From: Budorcas taxicolor
Lineage: Eukaryota; Chordata; Mammalia; Artiodactyla; Bovidae
Assembly: GCF_023091745.1 (NCBI RefSeq)
Contig: NC_068930.1
Span: 14,034,262 to 14,098,261, forward strand
DNA length: 64,000 bases
Direction: 5' to 3'
A program made the translations under genes and the position numbers. Under the pieces are notes generated by a model. It saw nothing but the letters and a program-made list of their open reading frames with translations. It did no database searches and was not told the DNA's origin. Positions 22,881 to 33,240 of the stretch are shown here, in pieces; within the stretch, counting starts at the first letter, position 1; every line of letters begins with the position of its first letter.

Positions 22881-23570
22881 AAAAAAACTGAGTTCTCTTC
22901 AGAAGACAATAATGAAAATAACTTTGTTATTATATTATATATTTAAAAAATTCTTCTCTTTCCCCCAGCAGATGCCAAAACAGACTCTATTATGACTACT
23001 TGGATTGGAAAAGGGAATTAAGAATTTTTATGGATACTCTTATCTTTCTCTCTCCTCCTAGTCAAATTCTCCTGGCCTGCCTGATCTGACTCCTATCAGG
23101 AAGAGAGCTAAAGGCACATTTGGCTTTCCCTGTCCTTAACTGACCTTCTGTTGTTGGATAAAGTATGTTGGGAAGGAAGGTAAAGGAGGAAGGATTTATC
23201 TAAATTGTCAGAAAACTCAGACTGGGACATGCCCGTGGCTTCACTGATTCTCTTTGCAACCGGTAGCTACCACTCATTATGTATTCTTTCCCCTTGAGGT
23301 GTGTAGCTTAACCTCAGGCAACTTTCTGAAGACCTTGCCTATTCCCTTGATGTCCCCAGAAATTCTTAAGTTTGCTTCTCCATTGGCCAAGTAGCCTCCT
23401 GGGCAGCCCTAAGTTTCCTGAACGCTCTTTAGTTTCAATGCTTGCTCAACTGGAGATGAAACCAGTGAGTCCTCTCCTCACCCTCTGGGGGCAGGAAGGC
23501 CACTTAGAGGGAGGGCTGTGACTCTATCTTCTTCCCAGGCACACTGAACCATGATTCCAGCAAGCTCCAC
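22881..23570. other. Single-copy DNA
   Basis: No recognisable gene or transposon over about 690 bases between the L1 poly-A tail and the next SINE. Confidence 0.45.
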
Positions 23571-23781
23571 TTTCAGTGGCGCTGGTGGTAAAGCACCTGC
23601 CAGCAAATTCAGGATTCGCAAGACACTCGGATTCGATCCCTGGGTTGGGAAGATCCGCTGGAGTAAGCAATGGCAACCCACTCCAGTATTTTTGCCAGGG
23701 AAATCTCATGGACAGAGAGGCCTGGAGGGCTATGGTCCATGAGGTCACAGAGTTGGACATGACGAAACACACCTACATACA
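23571..23781 (+). mobile_element. Bov-tA SINE
   Basis: Full-length but altered in its left part, with AAAGCACCTGCCAGCAAATTC in place of the usual left-arm wording. After that it is standard: GGATTCGATCCCTGGGTTGGG, CAACCCACTCCAGTATTTTTG and CAGAGAGGCCTGG, with an ACACACCTACATACATAC tail. Confidence 0.88.
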
Positions 23782-23888
23782 TACTAGTAGACTTCCCCCC
23801 TTTGACGACCTCTTTTGACCAACCTTCAGCCCAGTTTCTATGGGAATTTCACCCTAAAACACAATTAGGCACTTGTTTAGGTCACACA

Positions 23889-24123
23889 AGCTGCCCTGGT
23901 GGCTTAGAGGTTAAAGCATCTGCTTCCCATGCAGGAGACCCGAGTTTGATCCCTGGGTTCAATCCCTGGGTCGGGAAGATCCTCTGGAGAAGGTAATGGC
24001 AACCCACTCCAGTATTCTTGCCTGGAGAATCCCATGGACGGAGGAGCCTGGTAGGCTACAGTCCATGGGGTCGCAAAGAGTCAGACACAACTGAGCCACT
24101 TCACTTTCACTTTTCAGTTTCAC
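23889..24123 (+). mobile_element. Bov-tA SINE with perfect duplication and doubled B box
   Basis: Full-length Bov-tA flanked by a perfect 13-base target-site duplication, TTTAGGTCACACA (23876-23888 and 24124-24136). Inside, the internal promoter B-box region is repeated in tandem: GTTTGATCCCTGGGTT followed at once by CAATCCCTGGGTCGGG. The body is otherwise close to consensus with a CTTCACTTTCACTTTTCAG tail, so it is a fairly young copy. Confidence 0.95.
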
Positions 24124-24136
24124 TTTAGGTCACACA

Positions 24137-24643
24137 GAATCTTCCTCACTGTGTTCTTCCACTCGGTCACAGTGGTAATAAGATATACTGCAATTTCTCG
24201 GTTCCAGCAAACACCCAGCTAGAGAGTAACTCACTTCCCTTTCTCACAGGTGCCTCCAAGCTGTATAAGTTATCCCCTCGAATCCCTTATTCTGTAACCA
24301 GTTACCTCGGGAATGGGGAGGAAATAGCCTCTCTCCAGAGCCTGCTCAACTCATAGAGCTGAGAGATTTTCTCCTCCATGATGTCTACCACCAGTAGACT
24401 GGGAAAGAGGTTGAGACTGAGTTGACTGAGACTGGCTTGGTGGTAGCAGACTCCACTTACATCACCCGGGGGAAATGTCTGGCCCCAGCTGCAGTTGGCT
24501 CACTGGTGACCTGAGTGTGGGGCACCCATGAATCTCATTTCCAGTTGTATACCATGCTTACTGCTTTCAGGAAAATACCCAAAAAATTAAGTTTTATAGA
24601 CTTAAATCAGTCATAAAATAGTGACACTCTTCAACCATATATG
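24137..24643. other. Single-copy DNA
   Basis: Nothing recognised, apart from a short AGACTGAGTTGACTGAGACTGG internal similarity near 24415-24435. Confidence 0.45.
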
Positions 24644-24857
24644 TATGGTGGCTTTGATGGTAAAGAATCTGCCGGCAATGAAGGAGATCTGGGTTCAATG
24701 CCTGGGTTGGCATGATCCCTTGGAGAAGGGAATGGCAATCCACCCATTCCAGTATTCTTGCCTGAAGAATTCCATGGACAGAAGAACCTGGCAGGCTACA
24801 GTCCATGAGGTCCCAAAGAGTCAGACATGACTGATGACTGACACTTTCACTTTCATT
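24644..24857 (+). mobile_element. Bov-tA SINE
   Basis: Slightly 5'-shortened Bov-tA (GGTGGCTTTGATGGTAAAG head). It has TTGGAGAAGGGAATGGCAAT and GCCTGAAGAATTCCATGG in the middle and a GACTGACACTTTCACTTTC tail. It is followed by an AT/GT-rich simple repeat at 24862-24898. Confidence 0.9.
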
Positions 24858-24861
24858 CGTT

Positions 24862-24898
24862 CATGTATATGTTGTATATACATATATATATGTGTGTG
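24862..24898. repeat. TA/TG-rich simple repeat
   Basis: ATGTATATGTTGTATATACATATATATATGTGTGTG-type sequence directly after the SINE tail. It contains short self-complementary TATA words. Confidence 0.8.
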
Positions 24899-26630
24899 CT
24901 TGCATATGGAAGACAGGATGGGCTTTATTTGCAAGGGTGAAATGGATGCCATAATGGATGCCATGTCACTTCTGTTTTTTCCTGTCCACTGAATCCTCTA
25001 CTACATGACAAGCCAATGCATCTAGGATCGCCAACATCAGAACACTAGTCCTAGAAGAGAGTTGCCAAGCATTCTCTACCATTCGCAGGGACACTGAAAC
25101 ACTTGTCCTCCTCTTCATCTGCGTTCTTTCCAGAAGCAGTCATACTTTTGACCACAAGGTCCACTTGTAATCACTGTTTTGTCCTTGTTTCTAATATTTC
25201 AAAGAGACAGCCATGAAAAGAAGCACTTGTGGTAAGCAGCCCTTTGCTCCAGTCAAACGAGTACCAGGTCATTGCTGCTCCTCCTGTCTACGGCATCCCC
25301 TAGCTTCTGAAGAGCCAAAGTACTTCCTCACTCATCCCCTCAAATGTCCTTTAGAGATGTCCACACTGCTTCTTAACAAGCACAATTCTGCTTCTTGCTT
25401 CTTACTGGAAATCGGCTCAGTGCTGACCGGATCTGATCTTTTGGTGGGTGGAGGGGAATGAGGGGTCAGAACTGCATTTGACCCTTTGTTCCACAGCCTC
25501 ACTTCATAGCTGAGCAGTCAAATTCTGATTTAAACTTCTTTTTTCCTAGTCCCTAGATCAGTTTCTTACCTTGGAGCATGTCCCCTTTGCTGATCTCATA
25601 CATTTTTATTTTATTTGATACTTGATGTTATGCTTGGATTATAGAACTTCCATTCAGTAAAGGTTCTGTAACAAATTGTTCTTTTGTACAATTGCCAACT
25701 CTCTCAGACTAAAAACTTATTGGGGGAAAAAGCCAGATAAAGAATTAAATGGAGTCCAAATTAGGGGCTGGCTAATAAAATCAGATTTTCTTGACACTTT
25801 TAGTCAATGCAAAAATAATTGTGGGAATATAAAAGGTTTTTTATGGTCAATTATTCTTGTCTTAGTAAGTATCTATAATCATAGCCCCCTTGGAATAGGT
25901 AATAATCCTCCACTGAGAAAAGTGAGACTTCCCTACAGATCCATAAGAATGGTAAGACATTATCACATGCATGCATAAAATATATTAATATTGAAATGTG
26001 CTGGCTTTAAGGTCAAGCAGGTAGGCGTCTTTTCTTCTACCTTGAAAAAATATATATACTCTCTGACTTTATTGGGCTACTGACATCCAATTGATCTGTA
26101 TTATTCTTAGCTGGCAAGAGCCTATATACCTAAATGCCTAAGATAATAGGTATTACAGTATTAGGTAAAAAGCCTCCATGCAGTCTATAGCAATATCAAA
26201 AAGATAGAAAGTGTAAAATAAGGGAGATTAAGATGACACTAGAAAGCTTTGAATGAGGTGTCATTTTGCATTTAGAGAGACAACCAGGAAAGTTAAGACA
26301 GAAGCAAAAAAATCCCCTTTCTCACCAGCTGCCCTTAAAGGTTTACAAATGATCTGTTAACAGAAATGAGTTTCTCTTGGGCTTCAGACACCATTTATTA
26401 CGCTGGGAGAGAGACAAAAAAAAAAAGGAGATGGAAAAGACTGGAAAATTATGCTTATTTGAAGGCAAAATGCTTCCCATCAGCAACATGATGAAAATGC
26501 ACCAAAGGTGTCAGGCAGATGTTGACATGTTACTATTTCTCATGAGGCCTTTCATTGAGGAGTGAGTGCAAAGAACTTTTGGGGTGTTCTTTAGAATATG
26601 AATGGAAATGCACTGCTAGGCTAGATGCCT
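24899..26630. other. Single-copy DNA with a 100-codon orphan frame
   Basis: No recognised transposon over 1.7 kb. Positions 25676-25978 hold a 100-codon plus-strand frame through AT-rich sequence. The predicted product has a weakly hydrophobic centre (WSIILVLVSIY) and a basic end (RKVRLPYRSIRMVRHYH). I recognise no family, and chance is the simplest explanation. An A11 run lies near 26415. Confidence 0.4.
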
Positions 26631-26956
26631 TGCCTGAGAAATTGTGATTATATTTGATGATGAAGAGGAAGAGGAAGTATGTCCTAAATAGGGGGCTTGA
26701 ACCTCGATTCCCTGGCTGCCTCCCAGATGTCTTGTGCTACGAATGGGCGCATCTGATCTCTCTTAGTCAATTTCATTCTGGAAAGTAGCCAGTGGGCCTA
26801 GTTCACGACCCAGTGATGTCATTATAATTCATTCTCCCTCACCACAAAGACTTCGGAACTTTCCAATTTACAATGGGTCTTTTTAATAAAGAAGAGTGTC
26901 ATGCACAGAATTTTTAAGTGTTTCTAATAATTTATCTTTTTTTTTTTCTGTTTTAG
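26631..26956. other. Single-copy DNA upstream of exon-like segment
   Basis: Non-repetitive. It ends with a branch-site-like TTCTAAT (A at about 26927), then a run of about 20 pyrimidines and TTTTAG at 26956. CpG-bearing words near 26705-26755 (CCTCGATTCC, ACGAATGGGCGCATC) suggest some constraint. Confidence 0.4.
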
Positions 26957-27038
26957 CCTCAAAATGGCCTATGGTATTTCTATGAAGACTGGACTCTCAA
27001 AACCATTCAAAGAATTTATATCTTTGTTAAACTACACG
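26957..27038 (+). other. Candidate internal exon (82 bp), gene unknown
   Basis: The segment is bounded by a strong 3' splice site (branch-like TTCTAAT 29 bases upstream, a T-rich tract, CTGTTTTAG) and a consensus 5' splice site (ACACG/GTAAGTTTT). Two of the three frames are open across all 82 bases. One begins PQNGLWYFYEDW, the other LKMAYGISMKTG. I recognise neither peptide. 82 bases is not a multiple of three, so inclusion would shift frame. That fits a noncoding-RNA exon or a poison or cryptic exon as well as a coding one. No second exon was found in the window. Confidence 0.35.
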
Positions 27039-28003
27039 GTAAGTTTTATGAGCTGAACTGAGGTTATCGAAGCTTCTTTCAACAGAGCATCTTGTCCAAA
27101 TAAACAGACAAAAACTAAATTTTTATCTTTATTCATAAAGCAGATTAGGGCCCCTCAAATGTACTAAGACTTCACTGATCTTACCTCTTGAACATGGATG
27201 TACAAACTCTAAATAGGATAAATGCCAATTTTAGCAATATTCTCTGTGTTTTGAGCCTGGCTTTCCAAGCTGAGGGTGGGGCCAGGAACCAATAGAGACA
27301 CGTGTAAGCCAGTTAAGAGCATTTAAGGGCTATGGCCTCATCTGTGCATTCTCTCAACACCTCTCCTGGGCTGTAAGAAAATATTCACTGATGAAGATGA
27401 CATACAAATCGAACTCAGCATTGAGGAGTTAGAGCCCCGCCTGCCCAAGTCCCTCACCTCCTTGAACTTGGTTAACCCTCCTTGCTAAAATAAACTTGGC
27501 TGAGATGACTTCACTTATCTTCGGCATGGTTTTTTAAAGCCCTGGGTAGTGCACGCCGAGTGGATGATCAATGGATGTGTGGCCTGTACTGTAATTTAAC
27601 TTGCTCTGTCTGACAGGAGATGTGGAATAGCTAAAGAGAGGCTTTACTTGTAATCTTCTTATCACCTTATCCTGGAGTGTTTGTGAAGAGCAAGGCCTTG
27701 CCTGCCCTGACTCCCAATTGAGGGTTAATACTAAGAAAGAGAAATTGCCCTTTAGTAGGTCTTGATGGAGCGACCTGACAAAACCTTTTCTGGACACATC
27801 GGGAACTCTGGCTTCTCAAGGCTGGATGGACACTGGCTTTCACGAGCTATAGCATGGTTGTTTTTCTCCTCTACGCTTTGTAGAAATAACTTGCTGTAAT
27901 CCTGATGTGCTGGGAGCAAAAAAAAAAAAAAAAGGAAAGAAAGAAAGAGACCCATACATTTGTTTTCATTACTTTTCTAAGGTATAGATTCTAAGTCAGA
28001 TCT
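27039..28003. other. Single-copy DNA
   Basis: No repeat body recognised. An A17 run with GGAAAGAAAGAAAGAG (27917-27948) may be the tail of an unrecognised old retroposon. The 87-codon minus-strand frame at 27534-27797 has no domain. Confidence 0.45.
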
Positions 28004-28211
28004 CCCTGCACGTGAAGTCGCTTCAGTCTTGTCCAACTCTTTGCCACACTATCTTTGGACCATAGCCTGCCAGACTCCTCCGTGCTTGGGATTCTCCAGG
28101 CAAGAATACTGGTGTGGCTTGCCATTTCTTTTTCCAGGGGATCTTCCCGACCAGGGGATCTAACCCGCGTTGGCAGGCAGGTTTTTTATCTCTAACGCCG
28201 CCTGGGAAGCC
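28004..28211 (-). mobile_element. Bov-tA SINE, antisense
   Basis: Antisense Bov-tA from GAAGTCGCTTCAGTC to CGCCTGGGAAGCCC, flanked by a 7-base CAGATCT duplication (27997-28003 and 28212-28218). TTCTTTTTCCAGGGGATCTTC marks the middle. Confidence 0.9.
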
Positions 28212-28218
28212 CAGATCT

Positions 28219-29039
28219 TCACCGCTGGATTATGATGAGGCAGAGAAGGAGTGCGAAGAAAGAGGTACCAGACTGCCAGTGCAGGATGGGGAGGAGGTGG
28301 GGGCCCCCTGAATGCTGAGATGCAGATATAGACAAGGTCAAAACTGACGGGGTGAGGGACGAGAGGAGGAGAGGAGGAAAACAGAGAAAGGCGGAGAGAA
28401 ACAGAGGCAGAAGGAGAAAGAGAGGGCCAAAAAGGGGCGGGGAGAAAGGTTATTAACGAGAAGTAAACCCCATTTGGGGGCGCTTAGAAGAAAGAAAGCT
28501 CAGGATATAGCCAAATTAGGGAGGTGTGCATGCAGAGGGAGGGTTGCACAGAGAAGGGGCGTTGACCTTCTCTGGAGGCAGTTTTCCTGTTTTCACAGAA
28601 AGCTGAGCCTCCACAGAAAAGCCTGTCAGTGTCAGGCTTTCCAGGGTCAGGTAATTCACACTCTCCCTGATGACCTTGAGGTGTATACAATTCTTTGAAG
28701 TGAGCACTCCGTGAATCTGATCAAGGGACTATTTTCTTTCCAAGGAGCAGGTGCAGGATGGGATATGCCCCCAAAATGATCCTGTATGAGTGGGATGGTG
28801 GTTATAAAAGGCAACAATCACAACTCAGGGGACAAGTGTCACATAGCCATAGAGACGATGGGCTGGGGGACCCAGAGAATAAGTAGAAGGGACACAGGAC
28901 AAACTTTGCGGAGTAGCTGTGATAATGACGTTACTGATAAGAAGAAAAGCAGCCATTTTAATGACAAGATTCAATGCAGCTACTGATATTTTTTCAGCCC
29001 TTATCATTTGCGTGGGTCCTGTAAATGTGTCTCAATTAC
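28219..29039. other. Single-copy DNA with purine-rich tract
   Basis: Positions 28340-28455 are almost all purine (GAGGAGAGGAGG, GAGAAAGAGAGGG). At 28618-28640 an 8-base perfect inverted repeat (AAAGCCTG, 7-base loop, CAGGCTTT) could fold as a hairpin. A GTTATAAAAGGCAAC word near 28800 resembles a TATA box, but no promoter context or transcript is evident. No gene recognised. Confidence 0.4.
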
Positions 29040-29251
29040 TGTTGAGCTCAGTCCTGTCCGACTTTTTGTGACCCCATGGATTGTAGCCCGTTGGGCTCCC
29101 CTGTCCATGGGGATTCTCCAGGCAAGAATACTAGAGTGGGTTACCATTTCATTCTCCTGGGGAGCTTCCCAACCCAGGGATCAAACCTCTGTCTCCTGTG
29201 GCTTCTGCGTTGTAAGCAGATTCTTTACCCACTGAGCCACCTGGGAAGCCC
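29040..29251 (-). mobile_element. Bov-tA SINE, antisense
   Basis: Antisense copy: GTCCTGTCCGACTTTTTGTG, GATTCTCCAGGCAAGAATAC, TTCCCAACCCAGGGATCAAA and ACTGAGCCACCTGGGAAGCC. The GTCTCCTG region carries a short extra segment. Confidence 0.92.
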
Positions 29252-30668
29252 TATATATTTATGTATTCAAATATGTAGGGGTCTATAAATGCATATAATG
29301 TTCACAGACTCTCTCAAGGTAATTATTATTATTATTCTAATTTTATAACTGAGGATATTAATAAATGCTTGAAAAACTTACCCAAGGAAAGATGCCCGTG
29401 TATTCAGAAAGTTTGATCAAGGTATATTGCATAAAAGCATGCAGCTATATCTATGGGATCCATAATATACGTGACCAGAGTGGGAAAGAAGGAAAAGGGG
29501 GAAGGTGTTAAGTGAAGGAAGACAGCATGGGGAGATGTGGTGGAAACTGGCTCACTGAGTGGTTTACATGCAGCTCCTAGAGAACTATATTGTTTCTTAT
29601 AGGCAATGGTAGATAGGGGAGTTTTATTAGGGAAGTCATATGATTAGATTTGTATTTGTGAAAGATAACTGAATGGTAATTGATTAGAGGAGGGGTGAGA
29701 ATTCTGATAGGGTGTCCATGAGAGGTTCAGGAACGTCATTTAAACAAAACATAATATGAGTTAAGAACTCACAGAAATAAACATGGTAGTTTATTTAATC
29801 CTAACGCTGAAAACTATCACTCTTTCGTAGCCTCTCCATCTTCTGGCAAAGAGGGTTTAAATAATCTTCTTATGGCAGCACAACTGGAATAGCAGAACTC
29901 AGAACAAGTTCTCAAAGTCAGGATGCAGAACTTACTCTTATATTCACCATCCTGTATTTTTAAGAATGAGAATAAGAGTAAGGAAGGAAATTGAAACCAT
30001 GAGCTGGATTCCGAAATCTTCCTGAATTAGAGGGCAAGATAAGGATGACTGCAGATAAAAGAGAAGGTGGAGAGTCAGTGCCTTTTTTATGAGCACAGGA
30101 AAATCATGGTCAAAAGACATACTGAGGATCAAGAACAGTGACCAGAGTTCTTGACCCTGAGGAATTTGGGGAATGAGTATAAAGCATCCTCTTCCTTTAG
30201 GGACTGTGGAGGGAGCAGTACCCTCAGGTACCAGTCCCTTTCTACACACTGATTCAGTTGGACAGAGGTGGATTACAGGGCCTTGGCTTTTATCCCGAGC
30301 TGTTGCTAGAAGTCAGATGTGAACCCTCAGTTGACAACCACAGAGTAAACTCAAGGAAAGGGTACATTGTCTGACAAGCAGAGATGGAGGAAAATTTTCT
30401 GGACAGAATGAGAATTCTAGCAGGACAAGTGGAAGTGTTTGAAGAAGGGAAAACAGCCATTGATGTCATTATTGCAATTGTGTGTGTACCCATGAATCAC
30501 ACTCTTCTCCATCACTTGATATTATATTGATTCCATGACAATGGTTCATTCAGATTGCATTATTCTTTTACTGCAAGCATCTAAAATATTTTTGTTCAGA
30601 AAGACATGGTGTGTGAATTCTAAAAATAAAAAAAAATGAAAAAATGGTGATAATAAGATATAGCAATG
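29252..30668. other. Single-copy DNA
   Basis: A short (ATT)5 microsatellite lies near 29321-29337. No gene or large repeat recognised. A 101-codon minus-strand frame (29944-30249) has no recognisable domain. Confidence 0.45.
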
Positions 30669-30679
30669 TGTGATTGACT

Positions 30680-30737
30680 CAGTTCAGTTCAGTCGCTCAG
30701 TCGGGTCCGACTCTTTGCGACCCCATGAATTGCAGCA
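30680..30737 (-). mobile_element. Minute BovB 3' end insertion (58 bp)
   Basis: Only the last ~58 bases of BovB are present, antisense (CAGTTCAGTTCAGTCGCTCAG to ATTGCAGCA). They are flanked by a perfect 11-base target-site duplication, TGTGATTGACT, at 30669-30679 and 30738-30748. The duplication shows a genuine, extremely 5'-truncated retrotransposition and not a deletion remnant. Confidence 0.88.
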
Positions 30738-30765
30738 TGTGATTGACTATTGGCTTGTAAATACT

Positions 30766-31041
30766 GCTGCTGCTGCTGCTAAGTCACTTCAGTCATGTCT
30801 GACTCTGTGCGATGCCATAGACAGCAGCCCAGCAGGCTCCCCTGTCCCTGGGACTCTCCAGGCAAGAACACTGGAGTGGGTTGCCATTTCCTTCTCCAAT
30901 GCATGAAAGTGAAAAGTGAAAGTGAAGTCACTCAGTCGTGTCAGACTCTTTGCCACCCCACGGACTGCAGCCCACCAGGCTCCTCCGCCCATGGGATTCT
31001 CCAGGCAAGAGTACTGGAGTGGGGTGCCACTGCCTTCTCCG
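30766..31041 (-). mobile_element. Bov-A2 SINE (dimer), antisense
   Basis: A full Bov-A2 with both Bov-A monomers. The first runs from (GCT)5 AAGTCACTTCAG to TTCCTTCTCCAATGC. The linker is AAAGTGAAAAGTGAAAGTG. The second runs from AAGTCACTCAGTCGTGTC to GCCTTCTCC. Perfect 10-base duplications TGTAAATACT lie at 30756-30765 and 31042-31051. Close to consensus, so a young insertion. It landed 18 bases from the BovB 3' fragment at 30680. Confidence 0.95.
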
Positions 31042-31051
31042 TGTAAATACT

Positions 31052-31858
31052 AGACAATGCATATTATTAAGTAGTTCTAGGAGAGTGAGTTTCTCTGTTT
31101 ATGCTGTGAAGTGATGGCTTGGGCTGGATTATCCACCATGTCACGTGTCAGCTCCCTCTTTTGCATTTCCCTCTCTCACATACTAATGCCCCACATACCA
31201 AAAAGTTTCTGATCTCATTTAAATCAAGATTTAAGAGAAAAAGAAACAAAGATGAGGGAAGGAAGGAAAGAAGAAAGGAAACTAGGAAAAGCAATCAAGA
31301 ATTCCTTACATATCAAGGACAAGTAGAATGAATTTTATGGCACATATAAAGCATAGAAAGATTGCCTGGAGGAGGAAGGACAGTTCATGATTATTTATTA
31401 GGCTAATGAAAGAAATAAGAAATGAAAGCAAGCTGTTTCCTGAAACATGGCAGTATATAGATATAATCAAAAGATATTGCAGTTTCATATGTAGTGTGTG
31501 CACAGGTGATGATTCTAAAGAAGTAGATGGAATTAATCAAAATCTTTTTTTTTAAAGCTATTAAGGAAGAGTTCCGTGGTTTTTATTATTAACTGCCAGT
31601 TTAAACATTTGATTTTGATTATATTTGAAAAATTAATTATACGATAAGAATAGGGAAACAATAATTCAGAAACAGGTACTTGAGCTTGTCAGTCAAATAT
31701 GAACTCTACATCTGAGTCCAAAACCTCATTAAATCAGGACAGTATGCATTCATATAAGCAGCATATATGTGAGCTGTATAATACGGCTGCATAAGTAAGC
31801 AAAGTAGGCGTGGCCACATAATGAATGACTCAAAGCAGGAAAGAATATAATACTGCTT
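31052..31858. other. Single-copy DNA with GGAA tract
   Basis: A GGAA/GAAA-rich patch lies at about 31253-31300. Nothing else recognised. A short T-run lies near 31544. Confidence 0.45.
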
Positions 31859-31866
31859 ACCTGTGG

Positions 31867-32345
31867 GACTTTGCCGACAAAGGTCTGTCTAGTCAAAGCT
31901 ATGTTTTTTCCAGTAGTCATGTATGGATGTGAGAGTTGGACCATAAAGAAGGCTGAGCACTGAAGAATTGATGCTTTTGAACTGTAGTGTTGGAGTAGAC
32001 TCTTGAGAGTCCCTTGGACTGCAAGGAGATCAAACCAGTCAATCCTAAAGGAAATCAGTTCTGAATATTGATTGGAAGCACTGACGCTGAAGCTGAAACT
32101 CCAAAACTTTGGCCACTTGATGTGAAGAACTGACTCACTGGAAAAACCTTGATAATGGACAAGATTGAAGGCAGGAAGAAAAGGGGACAATAGAGGATGA
32201 GATGGTTGGATGGCATCATTGACTTGATGGACAAGAGTTTGATCAAGCTCCAGGAGTTGGTGATGGACAGGGAGGCCTGGCATACTGCAGTCCATGGGGT
32301 GGCAAGGAGCAGGACAGGACTGAGTGACTGAACTGAACTGAACTC
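31867..32345 (+). mobile_element. BovB LINE 3' end, sense
   Basis: The last ~480 bases of BovB, from GACTTTGCCGACAAAGGTC to TGAACTGAACTGAAC. An 8-base ACCTGTGG word on each side (31859-31866, 32346-32353) is a likely target-site duplication. The coding part is broken by stops. Confidence 0.92.
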
Positions 32346-32353
32346 ACCTGTGG

Positions 32354-32744
32354 ACTGTAGTAGTCATACCTATATAGACATAGAATTCTGTTCAGAATGT
32401 TAAGAGGAGCATTGATGAGCTTGAACAGAGAGGAGATGACTGTTAGGCTTTTTTTCTTGGTTAGTAGACAATTTACAGAGACATAATAAAAATCAACCTC
32501 AAAAGCTTGTATGCCATCCTAGAAAGTCTTGTTAAAACAATTTCAAGAAGGGCAATTTTCATCTGATTGTAAGAAAGAGCATTCTAATAATCAGAACTTT
32601 CCTGAGATAAAATGGACCTCTATAAGAGGTAATGAGTTAACTTTAGCAGGAGATTTTGATCTCGGGACTAGGTTATCATTTGTTGGACCTATTAACAAAG
32701 AGATTAGGGTGTCAGGTGGGGATAAAAAGTAATAATAATCATAG
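32354..32744. other. Single-copy DNA
   Basis: No repeat recognised. Short AAT repeats occur near 32729-32752. Confidence 0.4.
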
Positions 32745-32945
32745 TAATAATAATGGGAAATAATGAGTTCTTATTGTATCCCAGGTACTTCTTTATATGT
32801 ATCATCTTATGTATCCCAATTACTCCAGCAAGAGATTGATGATATTCTGCTTATCACATAGATAAGAAAAATGAAGCCTCAGAAAATTACTCCTAAAAGG
32901 CATAGCCAAGATTGAGCTGCACACTTTTGACAACCACCCTATAGT
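32745..32945 (-). mobile_element. MIR SINE, antisense
   Basis: GAGTTCTTATTGTATCCCAGG, CTCCAGCAAGAG, GATAAGAAAAATGAAGCCTCAG and CATAGCCAAGATTGAG follow antisense MIR. Diverged. Confidence 0.6.
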
Positions 32946-33039
32946 GCTTCGTCAGGTAGCTGCAATAAGAGATCTTCAAGGTCACTTTAAATTCTAATGA
33001 TCATTGATTTTGGAAGTTACCTTGTAGGAATTTAGAGTA

Positions 33040-33240
33040 GTGATTTGGAGTCAGATCAGGGTTCAAATTTGGACTGTCTCTTGTCATTAATGCGTAACCT
33101 TGGATGATGAACCTAAACTCTCTGAAGCCCAGTTTTTCATCTGTGAAATATAAATTACTGTGTTTAATTTATACGATTGTGAAAATTTAAAAAGGTCATG
33201 TATGCAGCTTTTAAGCGCAGTGCCCAATGCTAGTCATACC
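33040..33240 (+). mobile_element. MIR SINE, sense
   Basis: GGAGTCAGATCAGGGTTCAAAT, AATGCGTAACCTTGGATGATG, CTCTGAAGCCCAGTTTTTC, ATCTGTGAAATATAAATTAC and GCGCAGTGCCCAATGC follow the MIR consensus order. It faces the MIR at 32745, giving two MIRs in opposite orientation within 500 bases. Confidence 0.75.

Noticed and set aside
23571..24857. tRNA genes, because the Bov-tA heads resemble tRNA A and B boxes
   Set aside because: These are SINE promoters derived from tRNA-Glu. No cloverleaf with acceptor stem and anticodon arm can be formed across them.
28800..28815. TATA-box promoter at GTTATAAAAGGC
   Set aside because: An isolated AT word with no initiator, CpG context, exon or downstream frame to support a promoter.
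31750..32295. Minus-strand frame of 181 codons
   Set aside because: It is the antisense shadow of the sense BovB at 31867-32345.
10131..32752. CRISPR-like arrays from repeated short words
   Set aside because: Mammalian DNA. The repeats are microsatellites or dispersed SINEs, with no regular repeat-spacer structure.
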